This document shows positions 1 through 6,461 of a stretch of DNA of 6,461 nucleotides, piece by piece; the first letter of the stretch is position 1; each line of letters opens with the position of its first letter. Made by a program: the position numbers and the translations under genes. The DNA comes from Vulcanimicrobiota bacterium (lineage in GTDB: Bacteria > Eremiobacterota > Eremiobacteria > Baltobacterales > Baltobacteraceae). Where the stretch lies: the NCBI GenBank assembly GCA_030042755.1, contig JASHZC010000227.1, forward strand, positions 1-6,461, in the 5' to 3' direction. The notes under the pieces are model-generated. The model saw only the letters and a list, made by a program, of their open reading frames with translations. It was not told the origin of the DNA and searched no databases.

Positions 1-3000
1 CGAACAAGTTCAGCATCTGTACGCCAATCGTGTTGCCCTGATGCTTCCACTCGATCGTGAGATTCGCGATCAAGTTGCCATGCGAGAGGATGCCGCCGTT
101 TGCGGCAGTTCCCGGCGTTCCACGCGTGGCGGCAATGTTCGGCGCATTCGTCGTACCGGCGTATGCGGGATCGTAGTAATTGGTCGAGATGGCCGCGCCC
201 GGAGAGCCGCCGATCAAGCTCGATTGTCCCGTCGTAATGCCGGGTCCGAAGTCGATCTGCGTGACGTTTTCGTAGTGAGCGCAGGTGCCGTTCGGGTTGA
301 ACGCTACGCACGCCGCGATCATGTTGCCGACGCTGTACGGATAGCCGATGTCGTATTGCAACTGCGGACTGATGCTGAATCCGTCGCGTAAGCTATCGAC
401 CGCGCCGACACGAATCGAGAACGGCGAGACGTAGCCCGCGCGATACAGATCGCCCAGCGCAAGCGTCGCGAGATTGTTCAAGGGCACCGTCGTTTCAGCC
501 GTCGTAAACGGCGGCGTGGTGCTCAGAACGTTCTGATACGTTGCGGTGAAGAATCCGGAGAGTCCGATGTTCTTCTGCGGCGTCGTCAAACCGAACTCGG
601 TACCGGCCGTCTTGTTTTCTCCGGCATTTGTGATCGCGAAAATACCGAGAACGGGATTGAGCAGATAGTAGGTGGGAAGACTCGTGCCCGTCTTGATGAA
701 GGGCGTGAGGCGCATGCCCCAACCGTTATTGAATAAATGGTTGAAGCTGAGATCGTAGTTGGTGTAAATTGCGGGCGGCAGATTCTCGGCATCGGGAGCC
801 TCGAGATTATCGCCGGCCCAGTAGAGTTGCTGAGCGAAGCTCGAGCATGGGAACACCGCGGCATTGAATGCCGCCGAGTTCCATCCGCAGAGCGTAGGCA
901 CACCCGGCGTCGTCTTTGCCGGTAGTTTATCGTACGTCGTTAAGCCGTATAGGTAGAACGGCGTTCCGCCGGTTTGCGCGTCGGCAAAAACGGCCGAACG
1001 TCCGTAGCCGAGACGTAGCGAATCGTTGCGATCGATCTGCCACGAAAGCGAACCGCGCGGCTGAAGGACGGTAGGTTCCGTCAGCCATAGAGCCGACGGC
1101 ACGTCGAACGGATTCGTGATCGGAGCCGTCGGGCACGACGCATAATTGGCTGGATTTGCGAGGTACGCCGCGCAGCTCGAAACGAGGTAGCCCGTACTAG
1201 GTACGCCCGTGCCCAGTGAGTCGAGCTGGCTGTTCCAGTGCCGAACCTGTCCTTCGTCGCGGAGGCCGATATCGAGCTTCAGCTTGTCGTTTGGATTGTA
1301 TTGAAGACGAAGGCCGCCGCCCCAATTTTGGAACGTCGTATTGTTGTAGTTGATGCCCCAGCTTGGAATGCGCGGATCGCAACTGGGGAGCGGTCCGGTG
1401 CCGCTGTACGGTGTGGTTCCGCAGAAGGCATCATACACGTAGCCGCCCGGCAACCAATCCGCGGGCGTCGCTTGATTCGTGAGTCCCGTGCCAAGCAGCG
1501 CAATCGTTGAAAGCGCCGGCTCGTAGGTTGAGAACTCAGGATAGAGTGTGTTGTATTGACCTTCAAGCGTTGCGGTGAGATTCGCCCCGAATTGGTGCTC
1601 GAGATCGATGCTGCCGCCGATGGTCTGTCCGCCCGTCGTCGTTAGTGCAGTCCCGCCTTGAAGACCCGTCTGCCACGGTCCGAGCGAGTAGGTCGTGTCG
1701 GTGTTCGCGGCGAGGCTCCAATTGTAATAGCGTACGGCCAGATAGGTCGTGGGCGAGATATTGTTGTCGTATTCGAGTTTCAGGAAGTTCGTGATGTTCG
1801 AGAAGTTCTGCTGCGGTTGCGTAATCGCCGCGTTATAGTCCGGCACACCCGGAGCCAAGCCGATGAGGCTGGCATATTGCTCCGGCGAGTAGCCCGTTAC
1901 CGCGTAAAAGAGCCCCTGCGTGAGTTGGTCGTAGGGATAGTACGCAAGAGCGCCCGGGTTTGTTACGGGGTTATATACACCACCAGAGCCGATCACACCG
2001 GCGTTGCCTACTTGCGTGATGTTCGTGTACAGAACTTGAATTTGCTGACGCAAATTCTTGCCGAACTTGTAGAAGAAATTGTTCGTGAACTGATCCTGCG
2101 TTGCATATTGCGTGGTGAAGTAGTTGCCGTACTGATTGATCGGAGTAAAGCTATATCCGTTGTACGGCGCGTAGCGCTGACCGCTGTACGAAACCTCATC
2201 CGATATGCGGTTATCGGGAGTAGAGAAGCCATAGTCGAGCGCGATTTGGTGATTGAAATTCGGGCCACCGATTTGGGCCGTAATCGTACCGCCCGGTGGG
2301 CCTTCGCCGCGCAGCGGAACGACGTTGATCACGCCGGCACCGACTTCGCCTTGCGTCGCGTCGCCGGCGCCTTCCACGACTTGGATGTTGCCGACTCCGT
2401 TCATGAGTCCGACCGAACCGTTTCCACCGAGGAACGGCTCCTTGAACGATACACCGTCGTACTGATAGCCGACTTCGGCGGCAGCACCACCGCGAATTGT
2501 CACGGTGCCGCCCATCACGGTGTTGTTGTTCGTTAGCGTGACGCCCGGAACGGCAAGTAGCGCAGCGTTCTCATTCGTCGAAGCCGGATTGCCGGTCGAC
2601 TGGGTGATCTGCGCTTGATTGACCGTGTAGGAATCGATCGTCTGCGTGGGTTGATACGCGCTGGATGCGCTGCGCGATGTCACCCGAACGATCGTCTTGA
2701 GTTGTTGGCGTAGAGCAACCGTTCCAACGGTGTCCGTTTCGTCTCCGAAAACGATTACGCCGGGAATATTGGCTGTTTCGTGTCCTTGAGCAGAAACCGT
2801 GACCGTATACGAGTCAACGTTCATGCCGAGGATCGTAAAGAACCCATGGGAATCAGTTGTTGCCGAATACGTGCCGCTGCCCGCTTTCGCGACAATCTGC
2901 GCTCCGGCTATCGGAGCTCGTGTCGCGGCATCGATAATCGTGCCGTTTAGATTACCGTACACTCCACCTGCTGCCAGGACTGGACCGACGGACAGTAATC

Positions 3001-3043
3001 CAAACGCAACTGTGAGGACGGCGCAGAAAATGCGTCTATGCAT
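1..3043 (-). CDS. TonB-dependent receptor with N-terminal carboxypeptidase-regulatory-like domain (C-terminus cut by window edge)
   Basis: This is an outer-membrane active-transport receptor; the substrate is unknown. The frame is open for 1014 codons from ATG 3043-3041 to the left edge. The start is supported by GTGGAGG five bases upstream and by a signal peptide at residues 1-24 (basic MHRR, hydrophobic core, likely cleavage after PVLA). Residues about 27-111 form a carboxypeptidase-regulatory/transthyretin-like beta domain (GTIIDAATRAPIAGAQI, then DSHGFFTI, then SYTVTVSAQGH). A TonB-box-like TIVRVTSRS lies at 117-125. The plug spans about 134-246, with MGGTVTIRGG, the YDGV motif and the end signature IQVVEGAGDATQGEVGAGVI. 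The rest is barrel, rich in Tyr/Asn/Gly/Thr strands. Apart from C7 in the signal peptide, the visible cysteines come in close pairs (541/555, 624/637, 719/733, 912/921). Alignment with the paralog at 4590-6461 suggests about 90 residues lie beyond the edge, for a total near 1100. The gene has its own leader and follows a terminator. Family assignment is firm; substrate is not inferable. Confidence 0.95.
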   Translation of the reverse strand, partial: MHRRIFCAVLTVAFGLLSVGPVLAAGGVYGNLNGTIIDAATRAPIAGAQIVAKAGSGTYSATTDSHGFFTILGMNVDSYTVTVSAQGHETANIPGVIVFGDETDTVGTVALRQQLKTIVRVTSRSASSAYQPTQTIDSYTVNQAQITQSTGNPASTNENAALLAVPGVTLTNNNTVMGGTVTIRGGAAAEVGYQYDGVSFKEPFLGGNGSVGLMNGVGNIQVVEGAGDATQGEVGAGVINVVPLRGEGPPGGTITAQIGGPNFNHQIALDYGFSTPDNRISDEVSYSGQRYAPYNGYSFTPINQYGNYFTTQYATQDQFTNNFFYKFGKNLRQQIQVLYTNITQVGNAGVIGSGGVYNPVTNPGALAYYPYDQLTQGLFYAVTGYSPEQYASLIGLAPGVPDYNAAITQPQQNFSNITNFLKLEYDNNISPTTYLAVRYYNWSLAANTDTTYSLGPWQTGLQGGTALTTTGGQTIGGSIDLEHQFGANLTATLEGQYNTLYPEFSTYEPALSTIALLGTGLTNQATPADWLPGGYVYDAFCGTTPYSGTGPLPSCDPRIPSWGINYNNTTFQNWGGGLRLQYNPNDKLKLDIGLRDEGQVRHWNSQLDSLGTGVPSTGYLVSSCAAYLANPANYASCPTAPITNPFDVPSALWLTEPTVLQPRGSLSWQIDRNDSLRLGYGRSAVFADAQTGGTPFYLYGLTTYDKLPAKTTPGVPTLCGWNSAAFNAAVFPCSSFAQQLYWAGDNLEAPDAENLPPAIYTNYDLSFNHLFNNGWGMRLTPFIKTGTSLPTYYLLNPVLGIFAITNAGENKTAGTEFGLTTPQKNIGLSGFFTATYQNVLSTTPPFTTAETTVPLNNLATLALGDLYRAGYVSPFSIRVGAVDSLRDGFSISPQLQYDIGYPYSVGNMIAACVAFNPNGTCAHYENVTQIDFGPGITTGQSSLIGGSPGAAISTNYYDPAYAGTTNAPNIAATRGTPGTAANGGILSHGNLIANLTIEWKHQGNTIGVQMLNLF

Positions 3044-3048
3044 TTGAA

Positions 3049-3055
3049 CCTCCAC
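3049..3055 (-). promoter_or_regulatory. Ribosome binding site of the 3043 receptor gene
   Basis: On the minus strand GTGGAGG is followed by the five-base spacer TTCAA and the ATG at 3043. It is a near-ideal Shine-Dalgarno and fixes the start of the receptor, in agreement with the signal peptide that begins there. Confidence 0.85.
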
Positions 3056-3065
3056 AGTTTCAAAC

Positions 3066-3098
3066 GGGTAGATTTGCTCAGGCTACCCTCAGCAAATC
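3066..3098 (-). promoter_or_regulatory. Leader with two mutually exclusive hairpins upstream of the receptor gene
   Basis: Hairpin A pairs 3091-3098 with 3071-3078 (GATTTGCT with AGCAAATC, eight perfect pairs). After one G-G mismatch it continues for three more pairs (AGG with CCT), closed by a four-base loop. Hairpin B pairs GGGTAG (3088-3083), which lies in the inner stem and loop of A, with CTACCC (3071-3066), which begins at the last base of A's 3' arm. The two cannot form fully together. The end of B lies 10 bases upstream of the Shine-Dalgarno. The pairing is seen directly. A regulatory role, as a transcript switch or as a DNA operator, is inference. I do not recognise a known riboswitch class here; the conserved boxes of the cobalamin class common upstream of TonB receptors are absent. 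Confidence 0.45.
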
Positions 3099-3104
3099 AA
3101 AGAC

Positions 3105-3127
3105 GCATTAATAATGTGTGTTAATGC
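3105..3127. repeat. Perfect 7-bp inverted repeat (GCATTAA / TTAATGC), operator-like
   Basis: The arms 3105-3111 and 3121-3127 are perfectly complementary around a nine-base AT-rich spacer. It sits in the intergenic region and overlaps the best available -10 candidate of the downstream receptor gene. The size and layout suit a dimeric regulator binding site. The symmetry is seen directly; the operator role is inferred. A chance repeat in AT-rich DNA is possible. Confidence 0.4.
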
Positions 3128-3139
3128 CTCCTTTGTGAC
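3111..3139 (-). promoter_or_regulatory. Weak promoter candidate for the 3043 receptor gene
   Basis: On the minus strand GTCACA (3139-3134) and CATTAT (3116-3111) are separated by 17 bases. Each matches four of six sigma-70 consensus positions. A promoter is expected between the terminator at 3171-3209 and the start codon, and this is the best pair I could find by eye. It would start RNA near 3104, just upstream of the hairpin leader. The matches are poor and the phylum's consensus is uncertain. Confidence 0.2.
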
Positions 3140-3170
3140 ATGTGAACGCTGAGAACCATCGCTAGCTAAG

Positions 3171-3209
3171 AAAAAGAAGAAAAAGGGCCCCGGCGGTTGC
3201 CGGAGCCCT
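3171..3209 (-). terminator. Rho-independent terminator of the receptor-lipoprotein operon
   Basis: On the minus strand the arm 3209-3199 (AGGGCUCCGGC) pairs with 3194-3184 (GCCGGGGCCCU) over 11 base pairs, including one G-U, around the loop AACC. A U-rich tract (UUUUUCUUCUUUUU, with three of its first bases overlapping the stem end) follows directly. It lies 22 bases after the TAA at 3232-3234. The stem is very GC-rich and this is a textbook intrinsic terminator. It separates the lipoprotein transcript from the downstream receptor gene. Confidence 0.93.
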
Positions 3210-3231
3210 AGGGTAACCCAAGCGAGCGATC

Positions 3232-4587
3232 TTACTTGCGAATCGTCCGCCGAACGCCGTCGTAGGCCTTCTCGAACTGACGCTTCTTGAGCATTACGAT
3301 CGGGTTGCAGGCAGTACCGTCGCTGGCCAGGCAGGTCGGTGCCGACAGCGAGAGGTCATCGGAGCCCGCCGAGCCGACGATCGTCGGGGACGGGTTGCCC
3401 GACGAGTTCGCCGGATTTGCCTCGTAGGCCGGATAGTCGAACGCGAACACCTGGATCAGCACCTGGTCGCCCGTCGTGGTTGTTCCGCCGTTGGCGGCCG
3501 TGTTCTGGGCGGCGGTGCAGATCGACGGTACGGAGTTCGTCGCGCTGGAGTTGGGTCCGATCAGGTCGGGAAGGTTCGGAACCGTCGAACTGGTCGTCTC
3601 CAACGTGTAGTACACCGGCGCGCCTTCGCCCGAGCCGTTGCAGCTCGCCAAGGCACCGTTTGCGGGGCCGTAGTCGAGAACCTCGACCAAGGCTTCCGTT
3701 GCGCCGGCCGGCAGGGTGAAGCCGGTAAACGAACCGCCGCCGTTCCCATCGGGAACGAACGTCGGGTTCGTCGCAACCGGCAGCGTCACGACGCCTGCCA
3801 GCGTGAACGATGCCTTCGAGGTCACCGTTCCGGTGTTGGCCGGAACGCTGACACTGATGCCATAGGCGCCGGCCGTCGGTGTGATGCCCTGGAAGACGTC
3901 GATGCCTTCGCTGATACCGGCAACACCCGACGCGTAGAGACCGGAATTGGCCGGTCCGATCGCGTCGCCGCCGCTGCTTGCCGCTACGAATGCGGGCGGG
4001 CCGCCCCACGGGACGATCGTATTGGCATTCGCAGTCGTCTGGTAGACCGGCACCGGATACGGCACCCAGCTGAAGGGCGAGCCGACGTTTGATGGAGCCG
4101 ACGCGTCGTAAGAGCCCATCGCATTGAAGGGTTCCAGACCGATGCTAAACGCGCCGCCGGACTGTCCAAACGAGGTAACCGCACTGGTGTTGACCGCCTG
4201 CGATGAGGCGGTAATCGAATTGGTGCCGATCTCGCTCGTCGCCGGTCCCGTTAGGATCGTCGAGAGCGGGTCGAGCAACGAGAAGCTTCCGGCCGGTCCG
4301 GGGATCGTGCCTGGAAGCGTCAGCGTCGGCGACGAGATGAGCGCACCGCTATCGCCGGGCGCGGTCGATCCCTTGCCCTGACGATAGGTCACCACCACGT
4401 TGAGGGCGTTCGTACCGGCGATGTTCGCCGTTCCGACTGCTAACTGCAGCACGTTGCTGCTCAGTGGTGCCGGATTGCTTGGGTTCGACGGACTGCTTGG
4501 ATTCGCACCGCATGCGGCGAGCGAAGCGCTCGCCGCAAGACCGATGATGATGCGTAGTGTTTTTGTCATGCGTTTTGTTTTTTCCAT
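3232..4587 (-). CDS. Predicted lipoprotein with acidic beta-rich body and basic C-terminal tail, unknown function
   Basis: I do not recognise a named family for this 451-residue protein. It has a type II signal peptide: basic start (K3, K5, R6, K9, R12), hydrophobic IIIGLAAS, and lipobox L23-A-A-C26, so Cys26 would carry the lipid. A Ser/Pro/Asn spacer follows (about 29-44). The body (45-430) is rich in Ala, Gly, Ser, Thr, Asn and Pro, with alternating strand-like segments such as ALNVVVTY, GISVSVPA, ALVEVLDY and QVLIQVFAFDY, suggesting beta-sandwich domains. Four cysteines (316, 357, 419, 427) could form two disulfides. The body has only three basic residues (R69, K72, K258) against about 20 acidic ones, whereas the last 18 residues contain eight Lys/Arg. 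The ATG at 4587 is two bases after the receptor stop codon and lacks a good Shine-Dalgarno, so translational coupling is likely. Met7 is an alternative start that keeps the lipobox. A partner role for the adjacent receptor, similar to SusD but with a different fold, is inference. Confidence 0.88.
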   Translation of the reverse strand: MEKTKRMTKTLRIIIGLAASASLAACGANPSSPSNPSNPAPLSSNVLQLAVGTANIAGTNALNVVVTYRQGKGSTAPGDSGALISSPTLTLPGTIPGPAGSFSLLDPLSTILTGPATSEIGTNSITASSQAVNTSAVTSFGQSGGAFSIGLEPFNAMGSYDASAPSNVGSPFSWVPYPVPVYQTTANANTIVPWGGPPAFVAASSGGDAIGPANSGLYASGVAGISEGIDVFQGITPTAGAYGISVSVPANTGTVTSKASFTLAGVVTLPVATNPTFVPDGNGGGSFTGFTLPAGATEALVEVLDYGPANGALASCNGSGEGAPVYYTLETTSSTVPNLPDLIGPNSSATNSVPSICTAAQNTAANGGTTTTGDQVLIQVFAFDYPAYEANPANSSGNPSPTIVGSAGSDDLSLSAPTCLASDGTACNPIVMLKKRQFEKAYDGVRRTIRK

Positions 4588-4589
4588 AC

Positions 4590-6461
4590 CTAAATCGCTC
4601 GCTGGTAGTACACGCGGAACGAGAACGGTGCTAGCGGTCCGAACGCCGGCTCACCCGAGTCGAAGTCGCCGTTCGAGAGCAGATATGCGCCGTTGCTGTA
4701 CGCGTAGAGATCGGTTGGAATATGGGCGTAACAGCCGCGGTTTCCGTTACCGACCTGCGAGACGCAGGAGTTGTAGTTGGTCTGCGGACCCGAGAGTCCG
4801 TTGGCTACCGGCTGATAGTACGTATTGATTGCCGGAACCGTTCCGGCGAACGCGTTGCCGAAGAGATTGTAGACCTGGACGCCGATGGTGTTCGGTCCGC
4901 TCTTCCATTGCAGCGCGAGATTTGCCATGAGGTTGGGGTGCGAAAGAACGCCGCCGTTTGCAGACGTGCCGGACGTACCGCGCGTTGCCGCGATGTTCGG
5001 CTTGAGCGCGCTGCCCGGATCGGCCGGGTCGGCGTAGTTCGGCGAAATCGACGAACCCGGCGCCGTACCGATGAAGCTTGCGGTACCGACGGATGTTGCT
5101 GGGCCGAAGTTGACGTTCTCGACGTCAGCATACTCGCCATCGGGCAGCTGCACGGCGATGAGATTTCCTTCGCTGTACGGATATCCGATGTTGTATTGAA
5201 GCTGCGGGCTGATCGTGAAACCGTTCTTCAGGTTATCGAGTGCTCCGATAACGAGGCTGCCCGGAGAGACGTATCCAGCGCGATAGAGGTTGCCCAGCGC
5301 TAGAGACGCGGTCGGGATGAACGGTACCGACGTTTCGCCCGAAGCGAGCGGCGGCGTCGTGCTCAACACGTTCTGGTACGTTGCGGTAAAGAATCCGGAG
5401 ATACCAATCGGACGCTGAGGCGACGTGAGACCTAACTCGATGCCGCTGGTCTTGTTGTAGCCCTGATTCGAAACCGCAAAGATCCCGAGCACCGGATTCA
5501 GATAGTAGTAGGTGGGAAGGTCGGTGCCGAGTTTTGCAAACGGTGTTAGACGCAGGCCCCATCCGCTCTTGAACAGGTGGTTCCAGCTGATATCGTAGTT
5601 GCTGTATATTGCGGGTAAACCGTTGCCTGCATCGGGAGCCTCGATGTTGTCACCCTGCCAATAGAGCTGCTGCGCAGCGCTTTGACACGGGAAGACGTAG
5701 GTAGCTGTCCAGCCGCAAAGCGAGCCGGTCTTTGCAGGAATACTTGCGTATTGCTGCAGGCCATAGAACTCGAACGGCGTGCCGGCGGTTTGCGCGTTCG
5801 CAAACACGGCCGAACGCCCGTAGCCGAAGCGAAGAGAATCATCCCGGTCGAGTTGCCACGATACCGAACCGCGCGGCTGCAACTCGGTTGGATGCAGCAC
5901 GTTGTTGTTCCACGACTCGTTGAGCACGTCGTACGGGTTGTTGACGTGGATCGGCGAGCAACCCGCCGCGAGAATTGCAGCGTTGAGCTCCGACGGCGTG
6001 GCGCTTGGATTCGCAAGTGCGACGGGAGCGGCGCACGAGTTCTCGTAACCGGTCTCCGGTCCACCGATGCCGAGCGTGTTGAGCTGGCTGTACCAGAGCT
6101 GGTTCTGACCTTCGTCACGCACGCCGACGTCAAACTTCAGTCTGTCCGACGGGTCGTATTGGAAACGAAGACCGCCGCCGTAATTCTGGAACTCGGTCTT
6201 GTTGTAGTTGATGCCCCAATCCGGAAGGCGCGTATCCGCGAGTCCGCTCGAGCAATCGAAGGTTCCGAGCTCGCAAAAATAACCGCCCGGCTGCCAATCG
6301 CTGAGTGAAATCGAGCCGGACGTCGGGGTCGACGGAATTTCGCTGAGGCCGCTAAAGCCTAGCACTCCGAGGAATCCGTCGGTCGGCGCCTCTGCGTCGA
6401 AGATCGGGTGCAGGATGTTGTACTGACCTTCGAACGTGACCGTGAGATTCGAACCGATCTG
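4590..6461 (-). CDS. TonB-dependent receptor, barrel portion (N-terminus cut by window edge)
   Basis: The frame is open from the right edge to TAG 4592-4590 and gives 623 residues. It is the paralog of the receptor at 1-3043: its first residues (QIGSNLTVTFEGQYN) align with residues 484 onward of that protein (QFGANLTATLEGQYN). About 480 residues holding signal peptide, regulatory-like domain and plug should therefore lie outside the window. Shared stretches include SLRFGYGRSAVFA, LPTYYYLNPVLGIFA, SGFFTATYQNVLSTTPP and PNIAATRGT. Only barrel strands and loops are visible. The eight cysteines form four close pairs, at bases 6273/6252, 6033/5958, 5715/5685 and 4764/4731. The last strand (PFSFRVYYQRAI) ends in Ile rather than the usual terminal Phe or Trp. 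The GTG at 6365-6363 is internal, because homology continues upstream of it. The lipoprotein gene follows after two bases, indicating one operon. Substrate is unknown. Confidence 0.93.
   Translation of the reverse strand, partial: QIGSNLTVTFEGQYNILHPIFDAEAPTDGFLGVLGFSGLSEIPSTPTSGSISLSDWQPGGYFCELGTFDCSSGLADTRLPDWGINYNKTEFQNYGGGLRFQYDPSDRLKFDVGVRDEGQNQLWYSQLNTLGIGGPETGYENSCAAPVALANPSATPSELNAAILAAGCSPIHVNNPYDVLNESWNNNVLHPTELQPRGSVSWQLDRDDSLRFGYGRSAVFANAQTAGTPFEFYGLQQYASIPAKTGSLCGWTATYVFPCQSAAQQLYWQGDNIEAPDAGNGLPAIYSNYDISWNHLFKSGWGLRLTPFAKLGTDLPTYYYLNPVLGIFAVSNQGYNKTSGIELGLTSPQRPIGISGFFTATYQNVLSTTPPLASGETSVPFIPTASLALGNLYRAGYVSPGSLVIGALDNLKNGFTISPQLQYNIGYPYSEGNLIAVQLPDGEYADVENVNFGPATSVGTASFIGTAPGSSISPNYADPADPGSALKPNIAATRGTSGTSANGGVLSHPNLMANLALQWKSGPNTIGVQVYNLFGNAFAGTVPAINTYYQPVANGLSGPQTNYNSCVSQVGNGNRGCYAHIPTDLYAYSNGAYLLSNGDFDSGEPAFGPLAPFSFRVYYQRAI

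Noticed and set aside
1658..2536. Long plus-strand open frame (292 codons) opposite the left receptor
   Set aside because: It lies exactly codon-on-codon antisense to a receptor frame with clear plug motifs. Its product is Arg/Val-rich without recognisable motifs, typical of an antisense shadow.
3134..3145. Two TGTGA units spaced as a direct repeat, possible CRP-like half sites
   Set aside because: CRP sites need an inverted TCACA arm six bases away. Here the units are direct and seven bases apart, so no dimer symmetry is present.
3044..3170. Cobalamin riboswitch upstream of the receptor
   Set aside because: The conserved boxes and the needed length are absent. Only about 60 to 115 bases are available between terminator and start codon.
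4400..4828. Plus-strand open frame across the receptor-lipoprotein junction
   Set aside because: It is antisense to a lipobox signal peptide and to the receptor C-terminus, with an Arg/Ser-rich tail and no known motif.
4722..6308. Plus-strand open frames of 193 and 208 codons that resemble frames opposite the left receptor
   Set aside because: Their similarity to one another follows from the paralogy of the receptors on the other strand. They sit in the same antisense phase and have no supporting start signals.
6363..6365. GTG as start codon of the right receptor
   Set aside because: The same frame stays open to the window edge and aligns with the paralog upstream of this codon, so it is an internal valine.

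Overview
The window holds three genes, all on the minus strand, so transcription runs from the right edge to the left edge. In transcription order they are: the C-terminal part of a large TonB-dependent outer-membrane receptor (6461 to 4590, start codon outside the window); a lipoprotein of unknown function that starts two bases after the receptor's stop codon (4587 to 3232); a strong intrinsic terminator; a 188-base intergenic region with inverted repeats and a good ribosome binding site; and a second large TonB-dependent receptor with its complete N-terminus (3043 to 1, C-terminus cut by the left edge). The two receptors are clear paralogs: their barrel halves align end to end and, by eye, are well over half identical.

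The cell is Gram-negative in structure. It has an outer membrane with TonB-dependent barrels and uses Sec signal peptides and lipoboxes. The complete receptor N-terminus reads signal peptide, carboxypeptidase-regulatory-like beta domain, TonB-box-like segment, plug, barrel. Very large receptors of this layout with an N-terminal regulatory-like domain are abundant in Acidobacteriota and in Eremiobacterota/Vulcanimicrobiota-type soil bacteria. The moderately high GC content and the Gly/Asn/Thr/Tyr-rich barrel fit such a lineage, but no marker gene is present and this placement is inference.

Functionally this looks like an accessory outer-membrane uptake region. The upstream receptor and the lipoprotein probably form one operon that ends at the terminator 3171-3209. 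The second receptor has its own 5' region, with an inverted repeat over a weak promoter candidate and a leader that can fold into two mutually exclusive hairpins. The receptor-lipoprotein pairing recalls SusC/SusD organisation, but the lipoprotein does not look like SusD: it is an acidic, beta-rich, Ser/Thr/Gly/Asn-rich protein with an abrupt basic C-terminal tail. The substrate cannot be read from the sequence. No RNA genes, mobile elements or CRISPR arrays were seen, and the plus-strand open frames are all antisense shadows of the three genes.
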